Assembly: GCF_002803075.1 (NCBI RefSeq)
Contig: NZ_NNBK01000027.1
Location: forward strand, 1-64,000
Direction: 5' to 3'
Length of the DNA: 64,000 bases
Source: Streptomyces sp. CB01373
Lineage (GTDB): Bacteria > Actinomycetota > Actinomycetes > Streptomycetales > Streptomycetaceae
Within the stretch, counting starts at the first letter, position 1. Every line of letters starts with the position of its first letter. Both the position numbers and the translations under genes were made by a program. The notes under the pieces are model-generated. The model did no database searches, was not told the origin of the DNA, and saw only the letters and a list, made by a program, of their open reading frames with translations. Shown one piece after another: positions 24,365 through 31,892 of this stretch.

Positions 24365-25357
24365 ATGACGAAGTACGGATCCTTTCCCGGTACGCGTCCT
24401 CGCCGGCTGCGCACCACCCCCGCCATGCGGCGCATGGTCGCCGAGACCCGGCTGCACCCGGCGGACTTCATCCTGCCCGCGTTCGTCCGCGAGGGCGTGA
24501 GCGAGCCCGTGCCGGTCTCGGCGATGCCCGGCGTGGTCCAGCACACGCGCGACAGCCTGAAGAAGGCGGCCGCCGAGGCGGTGGAGGCCGGGGTCTCCGG
24601 GATCATGCTGTTCGGGGTGCCGGAGGAGGACAAGAAGGACGCCCTCGGCACGGCGGGTACGGACCCGGACGGGATCCTCCAGGTCGCGCTGCGCGATGTG
24701 CGCGCCGAGGTCGGCGACGAACTGCTCGTCATGTCCGACCTGTGCCTCGACGAGTTCACCGACCACGGCCACTGCGGCGTCCTCGACGCCGAGGGACGGG
24801 TCGACAACGACGCCACGCTCGAGCGGTACGCCGAGATGGCCCAGGTCCAGGCCGACGCCGGCGCCCATGTCGTGGGTCCCAGCGGCATGATGGACGGGCA
24901 GATCGGCGTCGTCCGGGACGCGCTCGACCAGATCGGGCGGGACGACGTGGCCGTCCTCGCCTACACCGTCAAGTACTCGTCCGCGTTCTACGGGCCCTTC
25001 CGGGAGGCGGTCGGCTCCTCGCTGGAGGGTGATCGCAAGACCTACCAGCAGGACCCGGCGAACCTGCGGGAGTCGCTGCGGGAGCTGGCCCTCGACCTGG
25101 AGGAGGGCGCCGACATGGTGATGGTCAAGCCGGCCGGTCCCTACCTCGACATCCTCGCCCGCGTCGCCGACGCCGTGGACGTGCCGGTCGCCGCCTACCA
25201 GATCTCCGGCGAGTACGCGATGATCGAGGCCGCCGCCGAGAAGGGCTGGATCGACCGCGACCGGGCCATCCTGGAAGCCCTGACCGGCATCAAGCGGGCC
25301 GGGGCGCGCACCATCCTCACCTACTGGGCCACCGAGGTCGCGCGGAAGCTGCGCTGA
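24365..25357 (+). CDS. hemB: Delta-aminolevulinic acid dehydratase (porphobilinogen synthase)
   Basis: It condenses two 5-aminolevulinates to porphobilinogen, the step between HemL and HemC. The 330-residue protein has the RRLRTTPAMRRMVAET start, the Schiff-base lysines in YTVKYSSAFYGPFREA and MVMVKPAGPYLD, and a metal-site loop SDLCLDEFTDHGHCG at residues 125-138. That loop has Cys127, Asp129 and Cys137, a mix between the zinc (C-C-C) and magnesium (Asp-type) versions of the family. It is separated from hemD by about 6.8 kb of accessory genes, so it has its own promoter. Confidence 0.97.
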   Translation: MTKYGSFPGTRPRRLRTTPAMRRMVAETRLHPADFILPAFVREGVSEPVPVSAMPGVVQHTRDSLKKAAAEAVEAGVSGIMLFGVPEEDKKDALGTAGTDPDGILQVALRDVRAEVGDELLVMSDLCLDEFTDHGHCGVLDAEGRVDNDATLERYAEMAQVQADAGAHVVGPSGMMDGQIGVVRDALDQIGRDDVAVLAYTVKYSSAFYGPFREAVGSSLEGDRKTYQQDPANLRESLRELALDLEEGADMVMVKPAGPYLDILARVADAVDVPVAAYQISGEYAMIEAAAEKGWIDRDRAILEALTGIKRAGARTILTYWATEVARKLR

Positions 25358-25396
25358 CGCGGAAGCCCGGCGCAGTGGCTCGGTCCGGGTCCGTGC

Positions 25397-27385
25397 TCAG
25401 TCGTAGCCCTGCGACTTGATGCGCGCACCGCCCGCGGCCGTCCCCTCCGGTACGGCAGGGACGGGGTCCGGCCCGGGGGCCGCGTCGAGGATCGAGTGGG
25501 CCTCGTTCAGCAGGGCCGCCAAGTCCCGGACCAGGCCGAGTTGCAGGGCGCGCCACGCGTCCGCGTCGCTCTCCGGCGGAGCGTAACTACCGGTGTGCTT
25601 CTGGATGATGACGCCCGCGATGCGGTTGTGCTCCGCGCGCTCCTCCATGTCGCGGTCGTGATGGTAGAAGTTCCGCAGCTCGTGCAACTGCGCCATCCGG
25701 CCGTCCCAGAACGGCATCGACAGCGCCGGCAGGTCCAGCACCGCGGGGTCCTTCCTGGGACGGCGCAGCGGAGCGTGCAGGCGCTCGTTGAAGACCTGGT
25801 ACGTGACCGACAGCCAGGCCGTGAAATCGGCGCGGTCGGCGCACTGCCGGCGCAGCCGGGCGAAGTCGTCGGGGGGCGACGAGCGCAGCAGCTGGTAGCC
25901 GAGGCGGGCCCGGGACGCCTCGCACACCCTGCTGTAGGCGATCAGCGCCTCCTCCACCGCCGCCTCCCAGGTCCGCCGCTGCCGCGGGTCGGAGGTCGCG
26001 CGTCGCGGTGGCCCGGCGGCCAGTTCCCGGGAGGTGAGCTGGAGCCTGGGCAGGCGGGGGCGCGCGGGGCGGCCCACGGCGCGTACGACGCCGCTGCCCA
26101 GCTCGGCGAAGTACTCCTCCAGGACGTCGAGGCCGCCGATGCGCTGCCGGTCGCCGCCCGCGACCGCCACGAGTTCGCCCAGCATCCGGTGGTTGGGCAC
26201 CATGCTCTCGTGAGCCTGCGGCGTCCAGCCGGGGTGGTGCCGCTGCGCCTGCCACCAGCGGTCGAAGAGGGAGTCGTCGCTGATTCCGACGGCGTGCAGC
26301 CGGATGTCCAGGCCGGAGTGCAGGTCCTCCATCAGCGACACGGGGTCCTGTGTGCCGGACAGGGACTCGCCGCTGCGTTCCTCGGGCAGCGGCGCGAAGT
26401 GAGCGCCGTCGCTGACCAGGACGACGAGCCGGTCGTTGCCCGGGACGCCGTAGCGGTGCAGCAGCTCACCGGCCTTGTGCAGCGCCCTGCCGATGTCCGT
26501 GCCCGACTGGCGGAAGTCCAGCAGCGACACGGCCCCGCGCAACTGCTGCACGGAGTGGGCGTCCGCGACCTCCTCCATGCCCCATCGCGCCGGGAACACC
26601 GGTTCCTGGTCGTGGTCGAAGCGCACCAGCGCGAAGCGGGTGCCCACCCCGTCGTACCGCGTCCGAGCGTCGATCATGGACCCGAGCGCGTCCTTGAGCG
26701 CGTTCATCCGGGAGATCGTGGAGCCGGCCGAGCCCGAGCGCAGCCGGCCCAGCCACTTGCCCTCGTCGCGTGCCGCCGCCGGGATGTCGTCGATGCTCAT
26801 GGAGCCGCTGCAGTCCGCGAGCACGACGATGTCCACGCCACTGCGCCCGCCCGGTGCGAACAGTGTGAGCCGGGTCTCCGCGCCGATGCGCAGCAGACCG
26901 CGGAGCACCTGGCCGCCGTGGTCGAGGGCCTGCCGCACCCGGAACAGGGTTCCCGACGCGTCGACCCACGCGTCGGGCAATGCCTCCGAGCCGTGCGCGA
27001 AGACGTGCCCGCACAGCAGGGGGGCTTCCCGCAGAATCGCCGTCGCCTCGTCGAGCGAGGGACCCGACGGCAGTTCCAGCTCCAGCACGGCGGGTGTCAG
27101 CGCGTCCGCCGACACCAGTTCCCAGCCCTCGTCGGGTGTGAGGCGATGTTCTTGCACGAGGGCGGCGGGTGCAACGACGACATCAGCGGGCACCCCGGGC
27201 GCGGGCAGCAGCCGTACCGCCACCGACCGGGCGGGCGCGCCACCGGTGCCCTGCACCTGGAGGACGCCCGCCGACTCGGTGGTCAGCCGTGCCTCGGACA
27301 CCGCGAGCCGGTTGTCGCCGACCAGGCCGTCCCCGGTCGCCCTGAGGAGCCGGGTGTCGGCCGCCGAGTGCTTGAAGGCAGTCAT
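25397..27385 (-). CDS. VWA domain protein, last gene of an uncharacterised four-gene operon
   Basis: A 662-residue protein. Residues 1-185 are a beta-rich region that faintly resembles a CDC48 N-like double-psi barrel (GWELVSADALTPAVLELELP to SGTLFRVRQALDHGG). Residues 185-400 form a von Willebrand factor A domain with an intact metal site: DCSGSMS (Asp near residue 191), FRQSGTDIG, and VVLVSDGAH. The remainder, about 400-662, is helical and unassigned. VWA domains act as metal-dependent protein-interaction modules. The ATG overlaps the stop of the upstream KH gene by four bases. Role in the system is unknown; perhaps it scaffolds or recruits targets. Confidence 0.85.
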   Translation of the reverse strand: MTAFKHSAADTRLLRATGDGLVGDNRLAVSEARLTTESAGVLQVQGTGGAPARSVAVRLLPAPGVPADVVVAPAALVQEHRLTPDEGWELVSADALTPAVLELELPSGPSLDEATAILREAPLLCGHVFAHGSEALPDAWVDASGTLFRVRQALDHGGQVLRGLLRIGAETRLTLFAPGGRSGVDIVVLADCSGSMSIDDIPAAARDEGKWLGRLRSGSAGSTISRMNALKDALGSMIDARTRYDGVGTRFALVRFDHDQEPVFPARWGMEEVADAHSVQQLRGAVSLLDFRQSGTDIGRALHKAGELLHRYGVPGNDRLVVLVSDGAHFAPLPEERSGESLSGTQDPVSLMEDLHSGLDIRLHAVGISDDSLFDRWWQAQRHHPGWTPQAHESMVPNHRMLGELVAVAGGDRQRIGGLDVLEEYFAELGSGVVRAVGRPARPRLPRLQLTSRELAAGPPRRATSDPRQRRTWEAAVEEALIAYSRVCEASRARLGYQLLRSSPPDDFARLRRQCADRADFTAWLSVTYQVFNERLHAPLRRPRKDPAVLDLPALSMPFWDGRMAQLHELRNFYHHDRDMEERAEHNRIAGVIIQKHTGSYAPPESDADAWRALQLGLVRDLAALLNEAHSILDAAPGPDPVPAVPEGTAAGGARIKSQGYD

Positions 27386-28677
27386 CCGCGCTCCAGTTTG
27401 ATTTCCACGCCCACGCGCTGCCGCAGGCGCTTGATGGTCGCACCGCCGGTGCCGATGAAGGAGCCTTGGAGCTGTTGCGGCACCTTGACGAACAGGATCC
27501 GGCTGCGCGGGCGGAAGTCGGAGAACTCCACAGCGTCGGCGAGTTGGTGCCGGCCCGTGAGACGCAGCTCCTGCACCAGGCGGTCGAAGTGCCCGCGCCC
27601 CTCGATGTGCTGCTCCCGGAACCGCTTGATGTCCTCTTGCCGCGACGGGCGGTGTCCGGCGAGCAGTTCCAGCGCCGCCGAGACCGTGGCGTCGCGCGGT
27701 GTCCGGTCACGCAGCCGTTGTTCGAGGCCGGTGAAGAGGCGGTCGATGGCCTCCATGTCGAGCACGGTCCTCCGCGTGTTGATGAGGATGTGCCGCACGA
27801 TGCTGATGCGCGGCAACTGCACCCGGCGGCGGCTCGCCGACTGCCCGCGGTGGCCTTTCGCCCGGGCCACGGTGCCGGCCAGGACGATGTCGATCAGGCC
27901 CTCGGGCGGGGTCGACCTCAGCTCCTGGTGATGGAGGGAGCACAGGGCGACGCCACGGCTGTAGGGGCCGTACACCTGCCAGCGCTGGGCGTGCTCGACG
28001 CAGACGCGCCGACCGCACGCCTTCATCGCGGACAGGGTGCGGTGCTCGCAGCGGATGTAGCCGGTGCCGCGGCACCCGTCGCGCTCGCAGACGGGGAAGC
28101 GCTCGTCGTAGCAGTCCGCGCAGTAGGAGACGGTGGCGTCGGCGGGGTGCCCGCGCAGATGCGTCCGGCACCAGGCCCTGCGCCCGCGGCACCGCACCCC
28201 GCTGCACCAGGCGGCGGCCTTCGTGCCGCACCGGCACTCGGGCACGTGGTGAGGGCAGGAGGCGCGCAGGCCGCCGTCCAGGAAGACGGCGTGCGCCTCG
28301 CAGACCCGGCCCGTACGCCGGTCCTCGTCGCACCCGGCGCAGCGGTAGGGCGCATACGTCGTGGTCCCGGCCGCGCGGCAGCTGGTACAGGCGTGCCGGA
28401 CCTCGGGCGGCTCCAGGACGCCCCGGATCGCGAACCGCGTGCCGGCCCCGAGCGGCCTCGGGGCGGTGGCCGGATCCAGGAACCAGATGCCGACCTCGCC
28501 CTCGTCCCCCAGATCGATCCGCACCCGCGGGCCCGCCAGCGGGTCGACCGTCACCACGGCCGGTTCGAGCCGGTCCCACAGCGCGACGCATTCGTCCGTC
28601 GACCGGGGAACGCGCTGGAAGTCCCGCAGGTCCAGGGTGACGGGAACGACCGGATGGGCCGGAGCGGGCAGGGTCAT
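27382..28677 (-). CDS. Zinc-cluster protein with C-terminal KH RNA-binding domain
   Basis: A 431-residue protein. An N-terminal beta domain (residues 1-90) is followed by a dense Cys/His region (about 90-255): repeated CxxC, CxxxC and CxxH pairs such as CTSCRAAG, YRCAGCDED, CRCGTKAAAWCSG and YCADCYDERFPVCERDGC. These suggest four to six zinc-binding knuckles. The last ~40 residues form a KH module, with VKVPQQLQGSFIGTGGATIK containing the GxxG loop (GTGG) and then LRQRVGVEIKLE. This architecture points to RNA or nucleic-acid binding. It overlaps both neighbours by four bases. I do not know of a described homologue with this combination. Confidence 0.82.
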   Translation of the reverse strand: MTLPAPAHPVVPVTLDLRDFQRVPRSTDECVALWDRLEPAVVTVDPLAGPRVRIDLGDEGEVGIWFLDPATAPRPLGAGTRFAIRGVLEPPEVRHACTSCRAAGTTTYAPYRCAGCDEDRRTGRVCEAHAVFLDGGLRASCPHHVPECRCGTKAAAWCSGVRCRGRRAWCRTHLRGHPADATVSYCADCYDERFPVCERDGCRGTGYIRCEHRTLSAMKACGRRVCVEHAQRWQVYGPYSRGVALCSLHHQELRSTPPEGLIDIVLAGTVARAKGHRGQSASRRRVQLPRISIVRHILINTRRTVLDMEAIDRLFTGLEQRLRDRTPRDATVSAALELLAGHRPSRQEDIKRFREQHIEGRGHFDRLVQELRLTGRHQLADAVEFSDFRPRSRILFVKVPQQLQGSFIGTGGATIKRLRQRVGVEIKLERG

Positions 28678-30479
28678 CGGTCGGCCTCCTCACGCGGAGC
28701 CACGAGCAGCACCTCGACCGTGCCACGGCGCTCGTCCCCGCTGCCGGTGTAGGTCGTGTCGGTCAGCAGGACGTGCCGCATCCCGTCCGGCGCCCGGCCG
28801 ACGCTGCGCAGGCCCTCGCGCACCCGGGGACGGTCCTGCGCGGGCAGGTCCCAGTGCAGCAGTGCCACACCCTGCTCGCCCGCCATGCGTACGGCCCGGT
28901 CCGCCGCCCCGTCGTCCCACGACGACAGCGGCTCCTCGCACCGCACACGCTGCCCGGCGCGCGGTCGTAGCGCGCGTCGCAGCGCCCGCGCCTCGTCCCG
29001 CCCGCGGGTGCGCAGTGGACGGGTCAGGTCCAGGGCGCCCCTTGTCAGACAGTAGGAGCGCAGCGCCTCCAGCACCTCGGGGACGCGGATGTCCGGCTTG
29101 CCGACCAGATCGAGGAGCTGGTCGGCGGTGAGTGGCGCCGGCCGTCCGGTTCCGGGCTGTCCGGTGCTGGACCGCCCGGCGTTGGACCGCCCGGCCTCGG
29201 GCGGGGCCTCCTGGCGCGGCCGGGGTGAGGACGGGCCCGTGACGCGCTCCGTCAGCCAGATCCGCGCCGCGGCCCAACTTCCTCTTGCGATTGCCTGGTT
29301 GGCGGCGCTCAGATGGTCGGTGGTCAGCCAGTCGGGCGTGGCGACGCCCTGCGCGAGCCGTTCGGGGGCGAGGGCGCTCGCGTCGTCCGCCCGCCACCGG
29401 GCCAGCAGGTCGTTCTCGTTGCGTACGAAGGCGGAGGCGGTGGCCGAACCGGCGAGTTCCATGCCGATCAACAGCGGGGCCAGTTCGTCGACCGTCGCAT
29501 CCAGCTGCCGGAAGTACGGCATCAGTTCGTACAGCAGTCCCAGCAACGCGCGCCCGGCGGACCGCGGTTTCGCAGGCCCGTCGCCGCGCTTGCCCTGCTC
29601 GACGTGCAGCTCCGCGGCGAGCCCATGGGCGACGGCTCGTGCGCGGTCCTGCTCGATCAGCGGCTGCGGCACCTGGCGTACCCGTCGTCCGGTGCGCTCC
29701 AGGTCGCGGGACCACATCGACAGCGCCTGCACCAGCAGCGCGTGCGCCAGGGTGGTGGCGACGGTGACCTGCGCGTCGAACAGCCGCAGTGTGACATCGC
29801 CCTCGGCCCCCGCCTCCGGCTCCCCGAGCGGATTGACGTCCATGGCCTCCAGGCGGCTGAGCCGTTCCTCCTGCCGCAGTCTGGTGCGCACCCGCTCCAG
29901 GTGCTCCGGCGCGTACGACTCGATGTAACGGGTGCTGACCTGATCGACGGAGCGCGAGAGCCGGGCCGAACCGCCCGGTGACACCCCACCGGGACCATAG
30001 AGCTGACGGCCCGTCAGTGCGATGAGAGGCGCTGTGTGTTCGCGTACGAGATTGCCGAACAACTCCCGCTGCACCGGTCCCAGTACTTCGGCGGAGTGCA
30101 GATCGGCGCACAACCCGGCGGTCGGATCAGGCTGCCGCTGCCAGCCGGTGGGCAGCAGCAGCCCGCCCTTGCGGCGTACCTCGGCGGCCACCTGGGCGAT
30201 CGCCCCGGCCAGCACACCGGCGACATGTTCCCGGGTCTCGGGGCCGTGCAGCGAGACGCGGCCGGTGTCGACCCACAGCGCCGCCGGCGTGCGCGCGCTG
30301 CCCCGCAGGGCGAACGGCGGGCCCGCCGGTCCCGGGGGCAGCGACGGCGGGGCGGCCAGCAGCGCGGCGACCAGCTCCGCGGCACCACGGCCCGGGCGCG
30401 GCTCGGGAACGTACACGCTGTAGCCCTTGGCGATCCGCTGCCTGAGCGGACCGGAACGGCTGAGTGCCACCAGGACCAT
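28674..30479 (-). CDS. Putative carboxylate-amine ligase-like protein (glutamine synthetase fold)
   Basis: A 601-residue protein I cannot place with certainty. Residues 55-270 have features of the glutamine synthetase/GCS2 amidoligase superfamily: LRGSARTPAALWVDTGRVSLHGPE, then LIALTGRQLYGPGGVS (compare RQLxxGxG in Pup ligase). After that, TLRLFDAQVTVATTLAHALLV recalls the terminal R-x-x-D strand of carboxylate-amine ligases. Residues 380-440 are Pro/Gly-rich and the C-terminal part is unassigned. If correct, it would join an amine to a carboxylate in an ATP-dependent way, perhaps on a protein. Key metal-binding Glu residues are not all evident, so it may be inactive. It starts four bases after the upstream gene. 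Confidence 0.65.
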   Translation of the reverse strand: MVLVALSRSGPLRQRIAKGYSVYVPEPRPGRGAAELVAALLAAPPSLPPGPAGPPFALRGSARTPAALWVDTGRVSLHGPETREHVAGVLAGAIAQVAAEVRRKGGLLLPTGWQRQPDPTAGLCADLHSAEVLGPVQRELFGNLVREHTAPLIALTGRQLYGPGGVSPGGSARLSRSVDQVSTRYIESYAPEHLERVRTRLRQEERLSRLEAMDVNPLGEPEAGAEGDVTLRLFDAQVTVATTLAHALLVQALSMWSRDLERTGRRVRQVPQPLIEQDRARAVAHGLAAELHVEQGKRGDGPAKPRSAGRALLGLLYELMPYFRQLDATVDELAPLLIGMELAGSATASAFVRNENDLLARWRADDASALAPERLAQGVATPDWLTTDHLSAANQAIARGSWAAARIWLTERVTGPSSPRPRQEAPPEAGRSNAGRSSTGQPGTGRPAPLTADQLLDLVGKPDIRVPEVLEALRSYCLTRGALDLTRPLRTRGRDEARALRRALRPRAGQRVRCEEPLSSWDDGAADRAVRMAGEQGVALLHWDLPAQDRPRVREGLRSVGRAPDGMRHVLLTDTTYTGSGDERRGTVEVLLVAPREEADR

Positions 30480-30482
30480 GGC

Positions 30483-31709
30483 TCAGTCCTCCGTCCTGTC
30501 CCACATCGTGTTGGACCACAACCCCCGCAGTGGTGGGAGCAGTACGAAGAGCACGACGGTGACCAGTACCGCCACGGCGGTGGTGACGAGCAGAGTCCAT
30601 GGCCCCGAGCCCCAGAGGGCCCCGGCCGCGTACGCCACACCGAAGGGCAGCCCCACCGACGACAGCAGACCGAGTGCGACCGAGATCCGCCGGGAGCGCG
30701 CCGCCTCCACATGGCGCGCCGTGTCGGCGAGGCCCACTGCGGTGTGTGACAGCAGCTGATCCAGGCAGAGCTGCTCCTGGAAGCGTTCGAGCAGTTCGTT
30801 GCCCTTGCCCTGGGAGGTGATGTGCGACGACCACAGGGCGCGGCGCAGGTCGGTCAGGCGTCCTTCGAGGCGCACCAGCCGGCTCGCGTCGGACTCCCGC
30901 GCGGTCAGCGCGGACACGGCGTTGGCCAGAGCGTTCGCACCGAGGTACTGAAGCCGGGCCAGCAGGAACACGTCGAGGTAGATGGTGTGGACGTGGTGGG
31001 CGGCGGTGGCGTGGAACGTCTCCTCACCGCCTGGGTCGGGGGAGGTCCCGACGAAGGCGGCCCCGTCCCGCAGTACCAGTGCCTGCCAGTCGGCGGAGAA
31101 CCGCACCCTCCCGGCGAACAGGGCGGTGTCCTCGGGATCGGGCGCGAAATGCTCCAGCGGGCTTCGGGAGGCCAGCAGCCACAGCCACTGGTCGCGCGTG
31201 CTCCACGACGCGTACGCGGTGGGCATCACCGGAGGTGGCCGGCCCTGCTCGAACGTCACGTGCGCCAGGGTCCAGGCGCGTGCCGTACCGGCGGCGGCCT
31301 CCACCCCGCTCGGCAGGATCTTCGCCAGACGGGCGTGGTCGGTGGGGAGTGCGGCGAGCTCGGCCAGCTCCGCCACCGGATCGTCCCCGAGGCGTACGTG
31401 CAGCACCGCCAGCGCCGCGCGCCGGTCGTCCAGACCCGCCGCGGCGGGTAAGCGGAGCAACTCCACTGCCTCGACGGCCGGTTCGTCCGCATCCGGAGGG
31501 CGCCGCAGGTGCCAGCGGGCCGGACGGCCCGGATCGCCGAAGAGGGACGTGCCGACACGGGGTTCGAAGTACGTCAGCCGCCGCTCACGGTCGGCGGCCG
31601 TCCCGTCGGCGAGTAACGCGGGCAGGGGGCCTTCGGCCCACTCCTCGGGCAGCGGCTCCGCGGCGGCCAACCCGACTTCGAACACGACACATGACGAACT
31701 CCGCCGCAC
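30483..31709 (-). CDS. CorA-like two-helix membrane protein with two TTA codons, first gene of the operon
   Basis: A 408-residue protein. The first 230 residues are soluble and of unknown fold. A long helical region follows, probably coiled coil (ARESDASRLVRLEGRLTDLRR). Near the C-terminus are two membrane helices with a short outside loop (VALGLLSSVGLPFGVAYAAG and LLVTTAVAVLVTVVLFVLLP), as in CorA or RMD1-like proteins, but without the GMN signature. Two leucines (codons 32 and 87) are TTA, the codon read only by the developmentally controlled bldA tRNA. The GTG start at 31709 has a GGGGGA ribosome binding site. It heads the VWA/KH/ligase operon. Confidence 0.8.
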   Translation of the reverse strand: MRRSSSCVVFEVGLAAAEPLPEEWAEGPLPALLADGTAADRERRLTYFEPRVGTSLFGDPGRPARWHLRRPPDADEPAVEAVELLRLPAAAGLDDRRAALAVLHVRLGDDPVAELAELAALPTDHARLAKILPSGVEAAAGTARAWTLAHVTFEQGRPPPVMPTAYASWSTRDQWLWLLASRSPLEHFAPDPEDTALFAGRVRFSADWQALVLRDGAAFVGTSPDPGGEETFHATAAHHVHTIYLDVFLLARLQYLGANALANAVSALTARESDASRLVRLEGRLTDLRRALWSSHITSQGKGNELLERFQEQLCLDQLLSHTAVGLADTARHVEAARSRRISVALGLLSSVGLPFGVAYAAGALWGSGPWTLLVTTAVAVLVTVVLFVLLPPLRGLWSNTMWDRTED

Positions 31710-31807
31710 CGGCCGTCCCCCCGGACCATGAGCAGTCGTTCCTGACGATGCCTAACAGTCTCAAAAGTAACAGCACGGACGTCGCTGGGGGTTCGCCTGT
31801 GGAAACT

Positions 31808-31844
31808 GGTGGCAACGAGCAGCCGGCTGTCGCTCGTCGCCACC
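31808..31844. repeat. Inverted repeat upstream of the four-gene operon
   Basis: Thirteen-base arms (31808-31820 and 31832-31844) match at 12 positions around an 11-base loop. It could be part of the argS termination region or an operator of the divergently placed unknown operon, whose start is about 100 bases away. Confidence 0.5.
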
Positions 31845-31848
31845 GAAT

Positions 31849-31873
31849 GGTGGGGGCGCCGGGCTCCCCCACC
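31849..31873 (-). terminator. Terminator after argS
   Basis: An eight-base perfect stem (31849-31856 with 31866-31873) lies about 20 bases after the argS stop on the minus strand. It separates argS from the downstream unknown operon. Confidence 0.65.
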
Positions 31874-31892
31874 ACGCTCCGGGAGCGGCTCC

